64,000 nucleotides of DNA, from NCBI RefSeq assembly GCF_947488835.1, contig NZ_CANLBK010000001.1:372001-436000 (forward strand), read 5' to 3'. The stretch comes from an uncultured Marinobacter sp. GTDB taxonomy: Bacteria > Pseudomonadota > Gammaproteobacteria > Pseudomonadales > Oleiphilaceae. The position numbers and the translations under genes were made by a program. Below are positions 9,418-17,956 of the stretch, piece after piece. Within the stretch, counting starts at the first letter, position 1. The number at the start of each line of letters is the position of its first letter. Below the pieces are notes generated by a model. That model ran no database searches. It was not told where the DNA came from and worked only from the letters and a program-made list of their open reading frames with translations.

Positions 9418-11040
9418 TCATTCGATCAAGGTTTTCGGGTTGAGCATACCTTCGGGGTCGAAGGTGTTGCACAGCGACCGAATAGCCAGCATTCCAAGTT
9501 CACCTTTTTCAGTCGGCAGGAAGGGCGCGTGATCTTTGCCCACTCCGTGCTGATGGCTGATTGTGCCGCGATTACGCACGATCAAATCAGACGTGGTGTT
9601 CTTCAGATGTTTCCAGCGGGCCAGAGTTTCCGCGTAGCTGTCTGCAACCCGGAACACATAGGTTGTGTAAATGCTGCAACCTTGCCCGTAAAAGTGCGAT
9701 AGGTGTGTGAATACATGAGCCCGCTCGTTTTTGCTTTCTTCGCGGGACTGCAGGCTGGTGCGAAGGCTGTTTTCCATCAGGCCGAGCAGGTTGTCTACGT
9801 TATCCCAATCGGTGGCGGTTTCAAGGGTGTCCACGGCATAGCCAAGCTGCCATAGCGCCTCGCGGAGGTAGGGCATGGTAAAACGCTTTTCGGCCCATTT
9901 CTTACCGAGCCGGGTGCCGGTGTAAACACCTTTGTACTCGGAACAGATGCGCTTTGCTTCCTGCTTCGCGCTGGCGCATTGATGTTTGCTGCCGGTCAGG
10001 CCGAAGGTCATCATGCATTTGCCTTCAGCGGAGCCCTTTAGGGAAAGTACCTTTTCTAACATGCCAATAAGGTGTGGGTGTCCGGCCAATGCCAGTTGGG
10101 TTTCTGTTTCTATGGCGTTGCTAAGGCGCAGCATGGACAGCTGAATGCGATTTTGAACCAGTTTTCGGCACGCGGTGCGCGCTTTATCCCAATCTGGAAA
10201 GAACACAACGTGAAAGCTTTCCTTCTCCGCCAGACGGCTCACACGAACCTTCACTTCGGTGATCAGTCCAATCCGGCCCTCAGAGCCAAGAATCATCTCG
10301 CGAATGTCAGGTCCAGCGCTCGAGGCCGGTATAGTGGGGATGTCCAGTGTGCCTTTTAGCGTTTCAACTCTGGCACCTGCAAATAGTTGTTCGATTCGGC
10401 CGTAACGGAGAGATTGCTGGCCGCTTGAGCGGGTGGCCACCCAACCGCCTACAGTTGAAAGTTCAAACGACTGAGGAAAGTGACCAAGAGTGTAGCCGTG
10501 AGCACGCAGTTGGGATTCAACCAGGGGGCCCGGAGTGCCGGCGCCAAATGTTGCAATCTGGCTTTCGCGATCAAGATCCATGAGGCGGTTCATGCCGCCC
10601 ATGTCTACCGTGAGCACAGGCTTGTCGCCAGCCAGCGGGTTGATGTGTCCGGCAACGCTGGTACCACCACCGTAGGGGATAACGTCGATTTTGTTGGCTT
10701 GTGCATACTCGAGCAGCTTCTGTACGTCGAGACTGCTTTCAGGGCGGGCAACGCCATCGGGGAAAACCTTGAAATCGCCACTGCGCATGGCTAGCCAGTC
10801 ATCAAGGCTTTGGCCGCGGGAATAGCGCACTCGGGTTTCAGGGGTAGTGTCGATCAGAGAATCAACGGTGGTGTCAGCCGGCAGGCGTGAGCCCGGAACC
10901 TTGGCGCAGACAGATTCCAGGGTGGCTTCGCTAAGAGGTTTGCTCGCCCCTATGCGCTCCGAAAGAAAGCCCTGACCCTGTGCGGGAAGCTCCAGATTGA
11001 ATTGCTCATCGCCCCAACCGTTCCAACGTCGCATCAACAT
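9418..11040 (-). CDS. Alkyl-DHAP synthase-like FAD-binding oxidase
   Basis: A 540-residue protein of the VAO/PCMH flavoprotein fold that resembles alkylglycerone-phosphate synthase (AGPS) more than lactate or glycolate oxidases. The FAD domain carries RPESSLDVQKLLEYAQ, DVIPYGGGTSVAGHINP, FGAGTPGPLVESQLRAHGYT and HFPQSFELSTVGGWVATRSS, then the AGPS-type SLRYGRIEQLFAGARV. The C-terminal part has the AGPS position of the catalytic histidine cluster, reading SHQHGVGKDHAPFL with His496 and His498 and a Gln where AGPS has a middle His. AGPS swaps the acyl chain of acyl-DHAP for a fatty alcohol to start ether lipids; bacterial relatives are mostly untested. First gene of the operon with the GlpD-like enzyme and the FGGY kinase, and preceded by a TetR-type palindrome. 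Confidence 0.83.
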   Translation of the reverse strand: MLMRRWNGWGDEQFNLELPAQGQGFLSERIGASKPLSEATLESVCAKVPGSRLPADTTVDSLIDTTPETRVRYSRGQSLDDWLAMRSGDFKVFPDGVARPESSLDVQKLLEYAQANKIDVIPYGGGTSVAGHINPLAGDKPVLTVDMGGMNRLMDLDRESQIATFGAGTPGPLVESQLRAHGYTLGHFPQSFELSTVGGWVATRSSGQQSLRYGRIEQLFAGARVETLKGTLDIPTIPASSAGPDIREMILGSEGRIGLITEVKVRVSRLAEKESFHVVFFPDWDKARTACRKLVQNRIQLSMLRLSNAIETETQLALAGHPHLIGMLEKVLSLKGSAEGKCMMTFGLTGSKHQCASAKQEAKRICSEYKGVYTGTRLGKKWAEKRFTMPYLREALWQLGYAVDTLETATDWDNVDNLLGLMENSLRTSLQSREESKNERAHVFTHLSHFYGQGCSIYTTYVFRVADSYAETLARWKHLKNTTSDLIVRNRGTISHQHGVGKDHAPFLPTEKGELGMLAIRSLCNTFDPEGMLNPKTLIE

Positions 11041-11056
11041 ACACTCCCGTTATCAA

Positions 11057-11075
11057 TTGAATGACGTTCATTCTA
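11057..11075. promoter_or_regulatory. TetR-type operator palindrome upstream of the AGPS/GlpD/kinase operon
   Basis: Inverted repeat TTGAATGA-CGT-TCATTCTA, with perfect GAATGA/TCATTC arms at 11059-11064 and 11068-11073, starting 17 bases before the ATG at 11040. Size, spacing and TGA/TCA arms are those of operators bound by TetR-family repressors. No tetR gene is in the window, so the regulator would be encoded elsewhere. Confidence 0.6.
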
Positions 11076-11146
11076 TCGATTTATCGAGTGCGTACACTGT
11101 CCCATGGCGACATTGGTTGTGTCATTTGCCGACATGGGCGCAAACA

Positions 11147-11800
11147 CTAGCCGTTAGTGCGGAGGCGCTCCCGGAGCTGCTCAAGGCGTTTGCGGATTTC
11201 TTCACGGCGAGGCTGGTCATTTGCCGGGGGTGTTGCAGAAGTAGGCTGACTGGTGATGTTCGGTGTTCGGCTTGGTGGCTCAGATTGCTCGAGGTTGTCT
11301 ACGCCGGCGGAGAAGGTCATGCCGGAACGATCATCCGGCTCCGGAAAATACAGGTTTTCCAGCTTTCCACCGCGATCAAGAATCACACGGTTCGGATGTA
11401 CAGAGCGAAGCTTGGCATTGCCGGGCAATTCATCGCCTACCAGAAAGACCTCTGTTTTGCTTTTGTCGTCTTCTATCAGTGCGCTACCAGGGAACTCGCC
11501 GTCGGCTGCCAGTACGCCGCGGAGAAAAATCCGGAGGTTGGTTTCTGGCAAATCCTCGGTGTTTTCCTCAATTGAGGTCTCGCCGACCTGGGCTGTGCCA
11601 AAAATTTCCAAAGAGGCAAGCGGCAGCTTGGGCGTCTCGCGCTTCTCTGGCAGTGGTTGTGATGCAGCAGACGTGTCCTGAGAGGGTTGGTGGCTTTGCG
11701 TTTGCCAGAAACCATACCCTTGCCATGCAGTAGCACCCACCATGGCCAATCCTGCGACGATAGCCAGAGCAAGTGGAACCTTTGGGTTTATAGAGAGCAT
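11147..11800 (-). CDS. gspC: Type II secretion system inner-membrane protein GspC
   Basis: A 217-residue bitopic protein. One N-terminal membrane helix (PLALAIVAGLAMVGATAWQG, about 7-27) is followed by a Pro/Gln/Ser-rich linker and then the homology region (HR) domain at about 58-155: EIFGTAQVG, LRIFLRGVLAADGE, GSALIED, VFLVGDELPGNAKLRSVHPN, RVILDRGGKLENLYFP. The HR domain binds the N-terminal domains of the outer-membrane secretin GspD and so links the two membranes. The C-terminus has no PDZ domain; it ends in a Pro/Thr-rich stretch and a charged helix (RREEIRKRLEQLRERLR). AGGA precedes the ATG. Oddly for the family it is divergent from gspE instead of heading a gspCDEF run, and no gspD accompanies it. 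Confidence 0.88.
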   Translation of the reverse strand: MLSINPKVPLALAIVAGLAMVGATAWQGYGFWQTQSHQPSQDTSAASQPLPEKRETPKLPLASLEIFGTAQVGETSIEENTEDLPETNLRIFLRGVLAADGEFPGSALIEDDKSKTEVFLVGDELPGNAKLRSVHPNRVILDRGGKLENLYFPEPDDRSGMTFSAGVDNLEQSEPPSRTPNITSQPTSATPPANDQPRREEIRKRLEQLRERLRTNG

Positions 11801-12055
11801 TGATTGTCCTGAAGGCGCGTTCGCAAGCTGCCAAAACCGTTGATCATGAAAGACGGGTTAAGAAACGCTGCTGTAAAAATACTGAAAGTACCACAGGTTA
11901 TCAGAATACCGTCTTTTATTGGGAGTATAGTGTACAGGGTTATTCAGCAGGCCTATATCCTGTGGTAGCCTTCTCTAATCCTATAAAACAGAAAGGGTTT
12001 CAGAGTGTGCGCATGCTCACAAAACCCTGAATGCCTGATAGCAACGAGGACAACC

Positions 12056-13564
12056 TTGACCACAGAAACCGAACTTCAGCCGCAGGATGCTCCGCTGGGT
12101 CGTCTGCCTTTCACCTTTGCCAAGCGCAACGGCGTTATTCTGACTCGTTCAGAAGAGGGTAACCCGGTTATTCTGGTCAGGCCTGGTGCTCCTCACTCAG
12201 CATTGGCAGAAGCGAACCGCATCAGCGGCGGGCGGGCCCGGTTCACTACTATCGATCCGAATCATTTTGATCATGCATTGAACGCCGCCTATCAGAACGA
12301 CTCTGCTGAAGCCATGCAAATGGTAGAGGGGATTGGCGATGATATGGATTTGGCGTCACTTGCTGATTCGGTTCCAGAAACGGAAGACCTTCTGGAGCAA
12401 GAAGACGACGCACCGATCATTCGTCTGATTAACGCCATTTTGACGGAAGCCGTAAAAACCAGCGCCTCGGATGTGCACATTGAAACCTATGAAAAACGCC
12501 TGGTGGTGCGGTTTCGTGTAGATGGTGTATTGCGGGAGGTTGTTCAGCCAAAACGGGCGTTGGCACCCTTGCTGGTTTCCCGGATCAAGGTTATGGCAAA
12601 GCTGGATATCGCGGAAAAGCGTGTACCTCAAGACGGTCGAATTGCTCTAAGGGTAGCGGGCCGTGAAGTGGATATTCGGGTATCCACAATGCCCTCATCC
12701 AGTGGTGAGCGGGTTGTGTTGCGACTGCTGGATAAGCAGGCAGGCGCCATACACCTTGAGTCCCTGGGCATGGCCCCGGACGATTTGAAAATCCTGCGTA
12801 AGCTGATTCACCGGCCATACGGCATATTGCTTGTTACAGGGCCGACGGGCTCGGGTAAATCGACAACCCTGTATGCCTCATTGCAGGAAATAAACGACCG
12901 TAGCCGCAATATCCTGACGGTCGAAGACCCCATTGAGTACAACCTTCCAGGCATAGGCCAAACCCAGGTCAACCCGAAGGTTGAGATGACCTTTGCGCGG
13001 GGCTTGCGTGCAATCCTGCGTCAGGATCCTGATGTGGTGATGATTGGTGAAATACGGGATCTTGAAACCGCTGAAATTGCCGTTCAGGCCAGTCTCACAG
13101 GCCACCTTGTGTTATCTACTCTGCACACGAATACTGCGGTGGGCGCCATTACCCGACTGATGGATATGGGTATTGAGCCGTTCCTGATTTCATCGAGCCT
13201 GGTTGGAATTGTCGCTCAGCGCCTGGTAAGAGTCTTGTGTAAAGAGTGTCGCGAAGCTTACATACCAACCGAAGAACATTGTGTCTTTCTGCAGCAGGAT
13301 TTTTTGAAGCCGCCAACCATATACCGGGCGAAGGGATGTGACGAGTGTAACCACTTGGGTTACCGCGGGCGGATTGGTATATATGAAGTGGTAGAAGTAA
13401 CCGAGGAGATCAGCGCTTTGATTCACAAGCGTGCAGGTGAGTTGGATCTGGAGCGTGTAGCCCGCATCAAAGGGCCGAGTATCCACTCAGATGGGGTCCG
13501 GAAGATACTTGAGGGAGTGACCACGGTGGAAGAGGTGCTCCGTGTAACGCACCGGGGCCAGTAA
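12056..13564 (+). CDS. gspE: Type II secretion ATPase GspE
   Basis: Cytoplasmic hexameric ATPase that drives pseudopilus assembly. I start it at the TTG at 12056 (502 aa), because GAGGA lies 6 bases ahead; the in-frame ATG at 12005 has no ribosome site. Seen: an N-terminal GspL-binding domain, the linker VKTSASDVHIETYEKRLVVRFRVDG split over 135-165, Walker A GPTGSGKST at 262-270, the Asp box LTVEDPIEYNLPGIGQTQVN, Walker B VVMIGEIRDLETAEIA, the His box LTGHLVLSTLHTNTA, and two CxxC pairs (CKEC, CDEC) of the GspE zinc-binding insert. First gene of the rightward gspEFGHIJKLM operon, and read divergently from gspC over 255 bp that must hold both promoters. Confidence 0.95.
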   Translation: MTTETELQPQDAPLGRLPFTFAKRNGVILTRSEEGNPVILVRPGAPHSALAEANRISGGRARFTTIDPNHFDHALNAAYQNDSAEAMQMVEGIGDDMDLASLADSVPETEDLLEQEDDAPIIRLINAILTEAVKTSASDVHIETYEKRLVVRFRVDGVLREVVQPKRALAPLLVSRIKVMAKLDIAEKRVPQDGRIALRVAGREVDIRVSTMPSSSGERVVLRLLDKQAGAIHLESLGMAPDDLKILRKLIHRPYGILLVTGPTGSGKSTTLYASLQEINDRSRNILTVEDPIEYNLPGIGQTQVNPKVEMTFARGLRAILRQDPDVVMIGEIRDLETAEIAVQASLTGHLVLSTLHTNTAVGAITRLMDMGIEPFLISSSLVGIVAQRLVRVLCKECREAYIPTEEHCVFLQQDFLKPPTIYRAKGCDECNHLGYRGRIGIYEVVEVTEEISALIHKRAGELDLERVARIKGPSIHSDGVRKILEGVTTVEEVLRVTHRGQ

Positions 13565-13567
13565 GCC

Positions 13568-14779
13568 ATGCCCGCCTACGAATACAAAGCCCTCGATACT
13601 CGGGGAAAACAGAAGCAAGGTGTTATCGAAGCCGATGCACCTCGCGCCGTGCGTCAAAAACTCAGAGAAAAAGGCCTAACCCCACTCGCCGTTGAACCAG
13701 CGGTTCAGAAACGCACCCCCAGCAACCCATTAAGTGGTGGAGGCTCGTTAGCGGCTGCCGATCTTGCATTGATCACACGTCAATTGGCAACGTTAATCCA
13801 GTCCGGCATTCCTATTGAGCAGGCGCTGTCGGCAACGGCTCAGCAAACAGCAAAGCCACGAATCCGCAGCATGCTCATCGCCATTCGTGCCAAGGTTATG
13901 GAGGGCTATACGCTGGCAGATAGCCTTGGAGAATTCCCGAAAGCCTTTCCGCGCCTCTATCGCTCTACCGTAGCCGCTGGAGAGCATGCAGGGCACCTGG
14001 ATCTGGTACTTAACCGGTTAGCGGATTACACCGAGAACCGACAGGAAGCACGCCAGAAAATCCAGTTGGCAGCCATCTACCCAATTATTCTGAGTTTCGT
14101 TGCAATTGCCATTGTGGTGTTCCTGTTGACGTATGTAGTGCCGGATATCATCGACGTGTTCCTCAAACAGGGCCAGGAACTGCCTGCACTTACTCAGGCG
14201 ATGTTGGCCATGTCGGAATTTCTAACCAGTTACGGTGTCTATGTCTTTATTCTGTTGGTGATCGCCTTTATGGCATTCCGCTTTGCACTGACAAAACCGG
14301 CGTTCCGGATGCGCTTTCATAAGCGCCTGCTGCACTTACCCTTGTTCTCCGGAATGGTGAGGGGCGTAAATACGGCCCGGTATGCAAGCACGCTGAGTAT
14401 ATTAACAACCAGCGGCGTGCCTCTGGTAGATGCTATGAGAATTGCGGGCGAGGTACTTTCGAATGATTACTTGCGCCAACAACTTAAAGAAGCTGCGCGC
14501 AAAGTAAGTGAGGGCGGCTCCTTGCACCGCGCTCTGGATCAGTCAGGCTATTTCCCGCCGATGATGCTGCATATGATTGCCAGCGGGGAAGCAAGCGGTG
14601 AGCTAGACAGCATGTTGGAGCGCACCGCCAATATGCAGGAAAACGCACTGCAATCTAAAATTGCCGCCATCGTTGGGCTTTTCGAGCCGATGATGTTGTT
14701 GATTATGGGGGTGGTTGTTCTGATTATTGTGATGGCTATCATGCTGCCCATACTGAACATGAGCAATCTGGTGGGTTAA
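13568..14779 (+). CDS. gspF: Type II secretion platform protein GspF
   Basis: A 403-residue polytopic inner-membrane protein, full length for GspF. It opens with the family start PAYEYKALDTRGKQKQGVIE and has two GspF domains: the first at about 65-190 (ADLALITRQLATLIQSGIPI, then GYTLADSLGEFPKAFPRLYR) and the second at about 270-395 (NTARYASTLSILTTSGVPLV, then MMLHMIASGEASGELDSMLE). Three membrane helices are visible: IYPIILSFVAIAIVVFLLTY, VYVFILLVIAFMAF and the C-terminal LLIMGVVVLIIVMAIMLPIL. It is the membrane platform that couples GspE motion to pseudopilin extrusion. It starts 3 bases after the gspE stop. Confidence 0.95.
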   Translation: MPAYEYKALDTRGKQKQGVIEADAPRAVRQKLREKGLTPLAVEPAVQKRTPSNPLSGGGSLAAADLALITRQLATLIQSGIPIEQALSATAQQTAKPRIRSMLIAIRAKVMEGYTLADSLGEFPKAFPRLYRSTVAAGEHAGHLDLVLNRLADYTENRQEARQKIQLAAIYPIILSFVAIAIVVFLLTYVVPDIIDVFLKQGQELPALTQAMLAMSEFLTSYGVYVFILLVIAFMAFRFALTKPAFRMRFHKRLLHLPLFSGMVRGVNTARYASTLSILTTSGVPLVDAMRIAGEVLSNDYLRQQLKEAARKVSEGGSLHRALDQSGYFPPMMLHMIASGEASGELDSMLERTANMQENALQSKIAAIVGLFEPMMLLIMGVVVLIIVMAIMLPILNMSNLVG

Positions 14780-14827
14780 CGCCATACAAGCCAACTTTTC
14801 AAGCTAACAAAGAGTGATGTAAATACA

Positions 14828-15274
14828 ATGAAACAACTGAATAAACTGAAATCCAGCCGGGGCTTCACCCTTATTGAGATCATGGTCGTTATGGTTATTC
14901 TTGGCCTGTTGGTGGCCGTTGTGGCGCCGAACATTATGGGCCGGAGTGATCAGGCAAAAGTAACCATTGCGGAAACCCAGCTGAAGAACCTTGCCGGGGC
15001 GTTGGACATGTACCGGTTGGACAACAGCCATTACCCCTCTACACAGCAGGGCCTGGATGCATTGGTATCTCGCCCGAGCGGCAGCCCCGAGCCCAAAAAC
15101 TGGAACCCTGATGGCTATATGAAAAGTGTTCCCAGCGACCCTTGGGGCAATGAATTTCAGTACGTAAGCCCTGGCCGGGATGGCGCCTACGACCTCTATT
15201 CCAAGGGCTCGGATGGGCAGGATGGCGGTGACGGCGATGCAGCAGACATCAGTGTATCGAATATCGGCAATTAA
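14828..15274 (+). CDS. gspG: Major pseudopilin GspG
   Basis: A 148-residue major pseudopilin. The type IV prepilin signal is SSRGFTLIEIMVVMVILGLL, to be cut after Gly by the prepilin peptidase (GspO/PilD, not in this window), leaving Phe+1 and the invariant Glu+5. The globular part shows the GspG-only elements VTIAETQLKNLAGALDMYRL, YPSTQQGLDALV, DPWGNEFQYVSPG and the acidic calcium-site loop GSDGQDGGDGDAADI near the C-terminus. GspG polymers form the pseudopilus shaft in the periplasm. It sits 48 bp after gspF. Confidence 0.96.
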   Translation: MKQLNKLKSSRGFTLIEIMVVMVILGLLVAVVAPNIMGRSDQAKVTIAETQLKNLAGALDMYRLDNSHYPSTQQGLDALVSRPSGSPEPKNWNPDGYMKSVPSDPWGNEFQYVSPGRDGAYDLYSKGSDGQDGGDGDAADISVSNIGN

Positions 15275-15277
15275 TTG

Positions 15278-15814
15278 ATGAGGCGCACAGAGCCAGTAAA
15301 CAACAGCAGCGGGTTTACGCTGATTGAGATACTTGTTGTCCTGGTTCTGGTGGGCCTGCTTGCGGCTCTGGCTGTCTTTACCATGGGTGGTAACTCCCAG
15401 CAGCGCGAGCTTAAGAATGAAGTGCGGGAACTGTATCTGCTAATGCAGACTGCATCAGAGCAGGCAGTGCTGAACAATATGGAACTGGGCCTGCTCTTTG
15501 AAGAGAACGGGTATCAGTTTGTTGCTTTTCAGGATGATTCCGGGGACTGGAAAGCCACCGGAGAACGTATATTCAGGGCCAGGGATTTCCCGGACTGGTT
15601 GGTTGCGACCCAGTTTATTGAGAGTGACACGCCGAGGCTTGCGTCCGTTGAAGATAAATTAAGGCCTGATCTGGTGTTTTTCTCCAGTGGCGAAACCACA
15701 CCTTTTGAGCTTGAGTTCACGATTGGCAGCCAGACAGATTACACCCATATTTTGGCATCTGATGGCATCTCGCCCATTGAATGGCGCAACCCCGGCGATG
15801 AGGCAGGCGACTGA
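15278..15814 (+). CDS. gspH: Minor pseudopilin GspH
   Basis: A 178-residue minor pseudopilin. The prepilin signal SSGFTLIEILVVLVLVGLLA starts about residue 11; the rest is the beta-rich GspH domain (YLLMQTASEQAVLNNMELGL, FEENGYQFVAFQDDSGDWKA). The ATG at 15278 lies 3 bases after the gspG stop; a TTG at 15275 is the only alternative. GspH joins GspI, J and K at the pseudopilus tip or shaft junction. The stop overlaps the start of gspI by one base. Confidence 0.92.
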   Translation: MRRTEPVNNSSGFTLIEILVVLVLVGLLAALAVFTMGGNSQQRELKNEVRELYLLMQTASEQAVLNNMELGLLFEENGYQFVAFQDDSGDWKATGERIFRARDFPDWLVATQFIESDTPRLASVEDKLRPDLVFFSSGETTPFELEFTIGSQTDYTHILASDGISPIEWRNPGDEAGD

Positions 15815-16215
15815 TGAGGCCGAAGAATCCGGCAAGATTCGCTAAATCCGGAAACGGCTTCACACTCATTGAAGTGATGATAGCGTTGTTGGTGTTTGGC
15901 CTTATCGCAACCGCCTCAGCAGAGGTGGCCAGTCAGTATATCTCCAGTTATGAACGTATCCGGGACAAAACCTTTGCTGGATGGCTTGCTGACAATCGAA
16001 TGAATGAAATTCGGTTGGATAAGAACCTGCCGGGCATATCCGAGAACTCTAAAGACAAAGATTATGGCCCTCACCGTTGGCAAGTGACGACGAAAGTCAT
16101 TGCGACCGCCGAACCTAAAATGCGCCGTGTAGAAGTTGAAGTGGCTCGCTACCGGGACGGCAGCTCCAAATCTTACCCAGTACACACGCTCTCTGCCTTC
16201 GTAGGTCAAAAATGA
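15814..16215 (+). CDS. gspI: Minor pseudopilin GspI
   Basis: A 133-residue minor pseudopilin with the prepilin signal GNGFTLIEVMIALLVFGLIA and the GspI landmark WLADNRMNEIRLDKNLPG (family form WIADNxLxEL). The second half is the beta domain (HRWQVTTKVIATAEPKMRRV, VEVARYRD). GspI starts assembly of the tip complex with J and K. Start overlaps the gspH stop by one base; the stop overlaps gspJ by four (ATGA). Confidence 0.93.
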   Translation: MRPKNPARFAKSGNGFTLIEVMIALLVFGLIATASAEVASQYISSYERIRDKTFAGWLADNRMNEIRLDKNLPGISENSKDKDYGPHRWQVTTKVIATAEPKMRRVEVEVARYRDGSSKSYPVHTLSAFVGQK

Positions 16216-16937
16216 GGGAGAGTAAGGGCCAGTGGGGATTTACGCTTCTTGAGGTAATGGTCGCCATAAGTATCACTGCGGTTATCGGTATAGGCGTTTG
16301 GCAAGTTTTAAATAATGTGATCGCCTCCAGAGACCGGGTTGATGAGCTTGCCGAAAGCTTCGATGGGCTGCAGCGGGCAATGCTTCTTATGGAGCGGGAT
16401 ATCATGCAGATTGTTAATCGATCCGCCCGGGACATCTATGGTGATTTCAAGCCGGCATTAACGAGCCGTGAAGATGATTTTTCTTTGATGTTAACCCGGC
16501 AGGGCTGGCGCAATCCCCTCGGGATAAGGCGCAGCAGTTTGCAGCGCGTGGGGTGGGAATATACCGGCAGCGAACTCCGGCGTCGTTATTGGCCAAACGT
16601 GGACCAGGGTCAGGAGGACAACAGTCAGGACCTCATGCTTCTGGATGGTGTTACCGCCTTTGATTTGCGGTTTATGAACGATCAGAACAGTTGGGAGCCG
16701 GAATGGCCGCCGGAACAAGCCATGGCTGCGCTGAGCCCCGGCACACGCCCGGAAATAGCCTTTCCTCTGGCCATAGAAATTACGCTCGAGCATGATCGCT
16801 TTGGTGAAATCGTACGAACCTTTGTACTACCCGACTTTGATCTCAAAGGTGCTCAAGGCCTGTTAGACCAGCTGAAGCAAGCAAGCAACAAAGCGGCTGA
16901 AGAGGAAGGTTCTGGTGCGTCGGGGCAGGGGGGGTAA
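16212..16937 (+). CDS. gspJ: Minor pseudopilin GspJ
   Basis: A 241-residue minor pseudopilin. Prepilin signal QWGFTLLEVMVAISITAVIG, then the GspJ landmark LQRAMLLMERDIMQIVNRSA, MLTRQGWRNPLGIRRSSLQR and VGWEYTGSELRRRYWPNVDQ. After about residue 210 it ends in a low-complexity tail (EEGSGASGQGG) absent from most GspJ proteins. It forms the quasi-helical tip with GspI and GspK. Overlaps gspI by ATGA and ends 6 bases before gspK. Confidence 0.94.
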   Translation: MRESKGQWGFTLLEVMVAISITAVIGIGVWQVLNNVIASRDRVDELAESFDGLQRAMLLMERDIMQIVNRSARDIYGDFKPALTSREDDFSLMLTRQGWRNPLGIRRSSLQRVGWEYTGSELRRRYWPNVDQGQEDNSQDLMLLDGVTAFDLRFMNDQNSWEPEWPPEQAMAALSPGTRPEIAFPLAIEITLEHDRFGEIVRTFVLPDFDLKGAQGLLDQLKQASNKAAEEEGSGASGQGG

Positions 16938-16943
16938 GATGTC

Positions 16944-17954
16944 ATGACTGCCCACTCCTATGATCCTGGCCCGAATAAACAGCAGGGTGTTGCGCTGATT
17001 ATGGTTTTGCTCGCCATGGCCCTGGTGGTCATGCTCGCTTCCGGTATGAGCCAACAACAAAATGTACGGGTATTCAAAGCGGGTCATTATTTAGCTCAGC
17101 AACAAGGCCAGAGTATTGCTTTGGGCACAGAAGCCTTTGCCGGCCAGATTCTGGTAAGGGATTTTGAGCAGGATAAAGAAGACAATCTGATGGTCGACAG
17201 CCTGGATGAGTTCTGGGCTAAAAATGCCGCTATTCTTCCTTTGGACAACAACGGTGTTGCAGAAGTTCAGATAGACGATCTGGGCGGGCGGATCAACCTC
17301 AATGATCTGGTCATTGGCAAAGGGCAGGTGGATCCGATAACAAAAGATCGCCTTACCCGTTTGTTGGTTGCTCTCGGCATTACAGGAATGTCGGTTGATG
17401 CCTTGGTTGATTGGGTAGACTCAGACGATCAGACAATCAGCGCCTACGGCGCAGAAGACGGCCAGTACCTTATGGCAGAACCTGGTTATAGGGCCGCAAA
17501 TCAGCCTTTTGTAAGCGTGTCTGAACTCCGGCTGATAGAGGGTATGACTGAAGAAATCTATGTCGCATTGCGCCCTCACGTTACCGCCTTGCCGGTAAAC
17601 GGGTTGGGTATCAATGTGAACACAGCAACGGCTGAAGTATTGATGTCGCTGTATGATGAATTGTCGTCGGCGCAAGCTGCGTCTATTGTTGAAAAGCGAG
17701 AAGAAAAGCGGTTCGAAAATCTTCAGGATTTTCTGGCACTTCCTGAGCTCGCCGCATCTGGCCTGAAGCCCGTAGGCCTGGGGTTGCAAACCCGCTTTTT
17801 TGAAGTTGTTTCACGGATTACCTACGATAATCGTGTTGTAAATATGGTAAGTACCGTTTTCCGTGATCAGGAAGGTGACGTTCGGACGGTTCACAGGGAT
17901 ACCGGACAAAAAAATCGAATTACCAAAGAACCCTTTACCATCTCGGAAGGATAA
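16944..17954 (+). CDS. gspK: Minor pseudopilin GspK
   Basis: A 336-residue pseudopilin, the bulky tip subunit. Its prepilin segment NKQQGVALIMVLLAMALVVM lacks the Glu+5 found in other pseudopilins, as is normal for GspK. The conserved start of the globular part is VQIDDLGGRINLNDLV, followed by VDALVDWVDSDDQTISAYGA and the helix-hairpin-helix-like LGINVNTATAEVLMSLYDEL, which belong to the saf-like alpha domain of GspK. It caps the pseudopilus. The gene lies 6 bases after gspJ and 2 bases before gspL. Confidence 0.95.
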   Translation: MTAHSYDPGPNKQQGVALIMVLLAMALVVMLASGMSQQQNVRVFKAGHYLAQQQGQSIALGTEAFAGQILVRDFEQDKEDNLMVDSLDEFWAKNAAILPLDNNGVAEVQIDDLGGRINLNDLVIGKGQVDPITKDRLTRLLVALGITGMSVDALVDWVDSDDQTISAYGAEDGQYLMAEPGYRAANQPFVSVSELRLIEGMTEEIYVALRPHVTALPVNGLGINVNTATAEVLMSLYDELSSAQAASIVEKREEKRFENLQDFLALPELAASGLKPVGLGLQTRFFEVVSRITYDNRVVNMVSTVFRDQEGDVRTVHRDTGQKNRITKEPFTISEG

Positions 17955-17956
17955 CC

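Noticed and set aside
10997..11575. A 192-codon open frame on the + strand across the gspC region
   Set aside because: It lies antisense to gspC and the start of the AGPS-like gene, has no domain resemblance and no ribosome site; GspC is clearly the coding reading.
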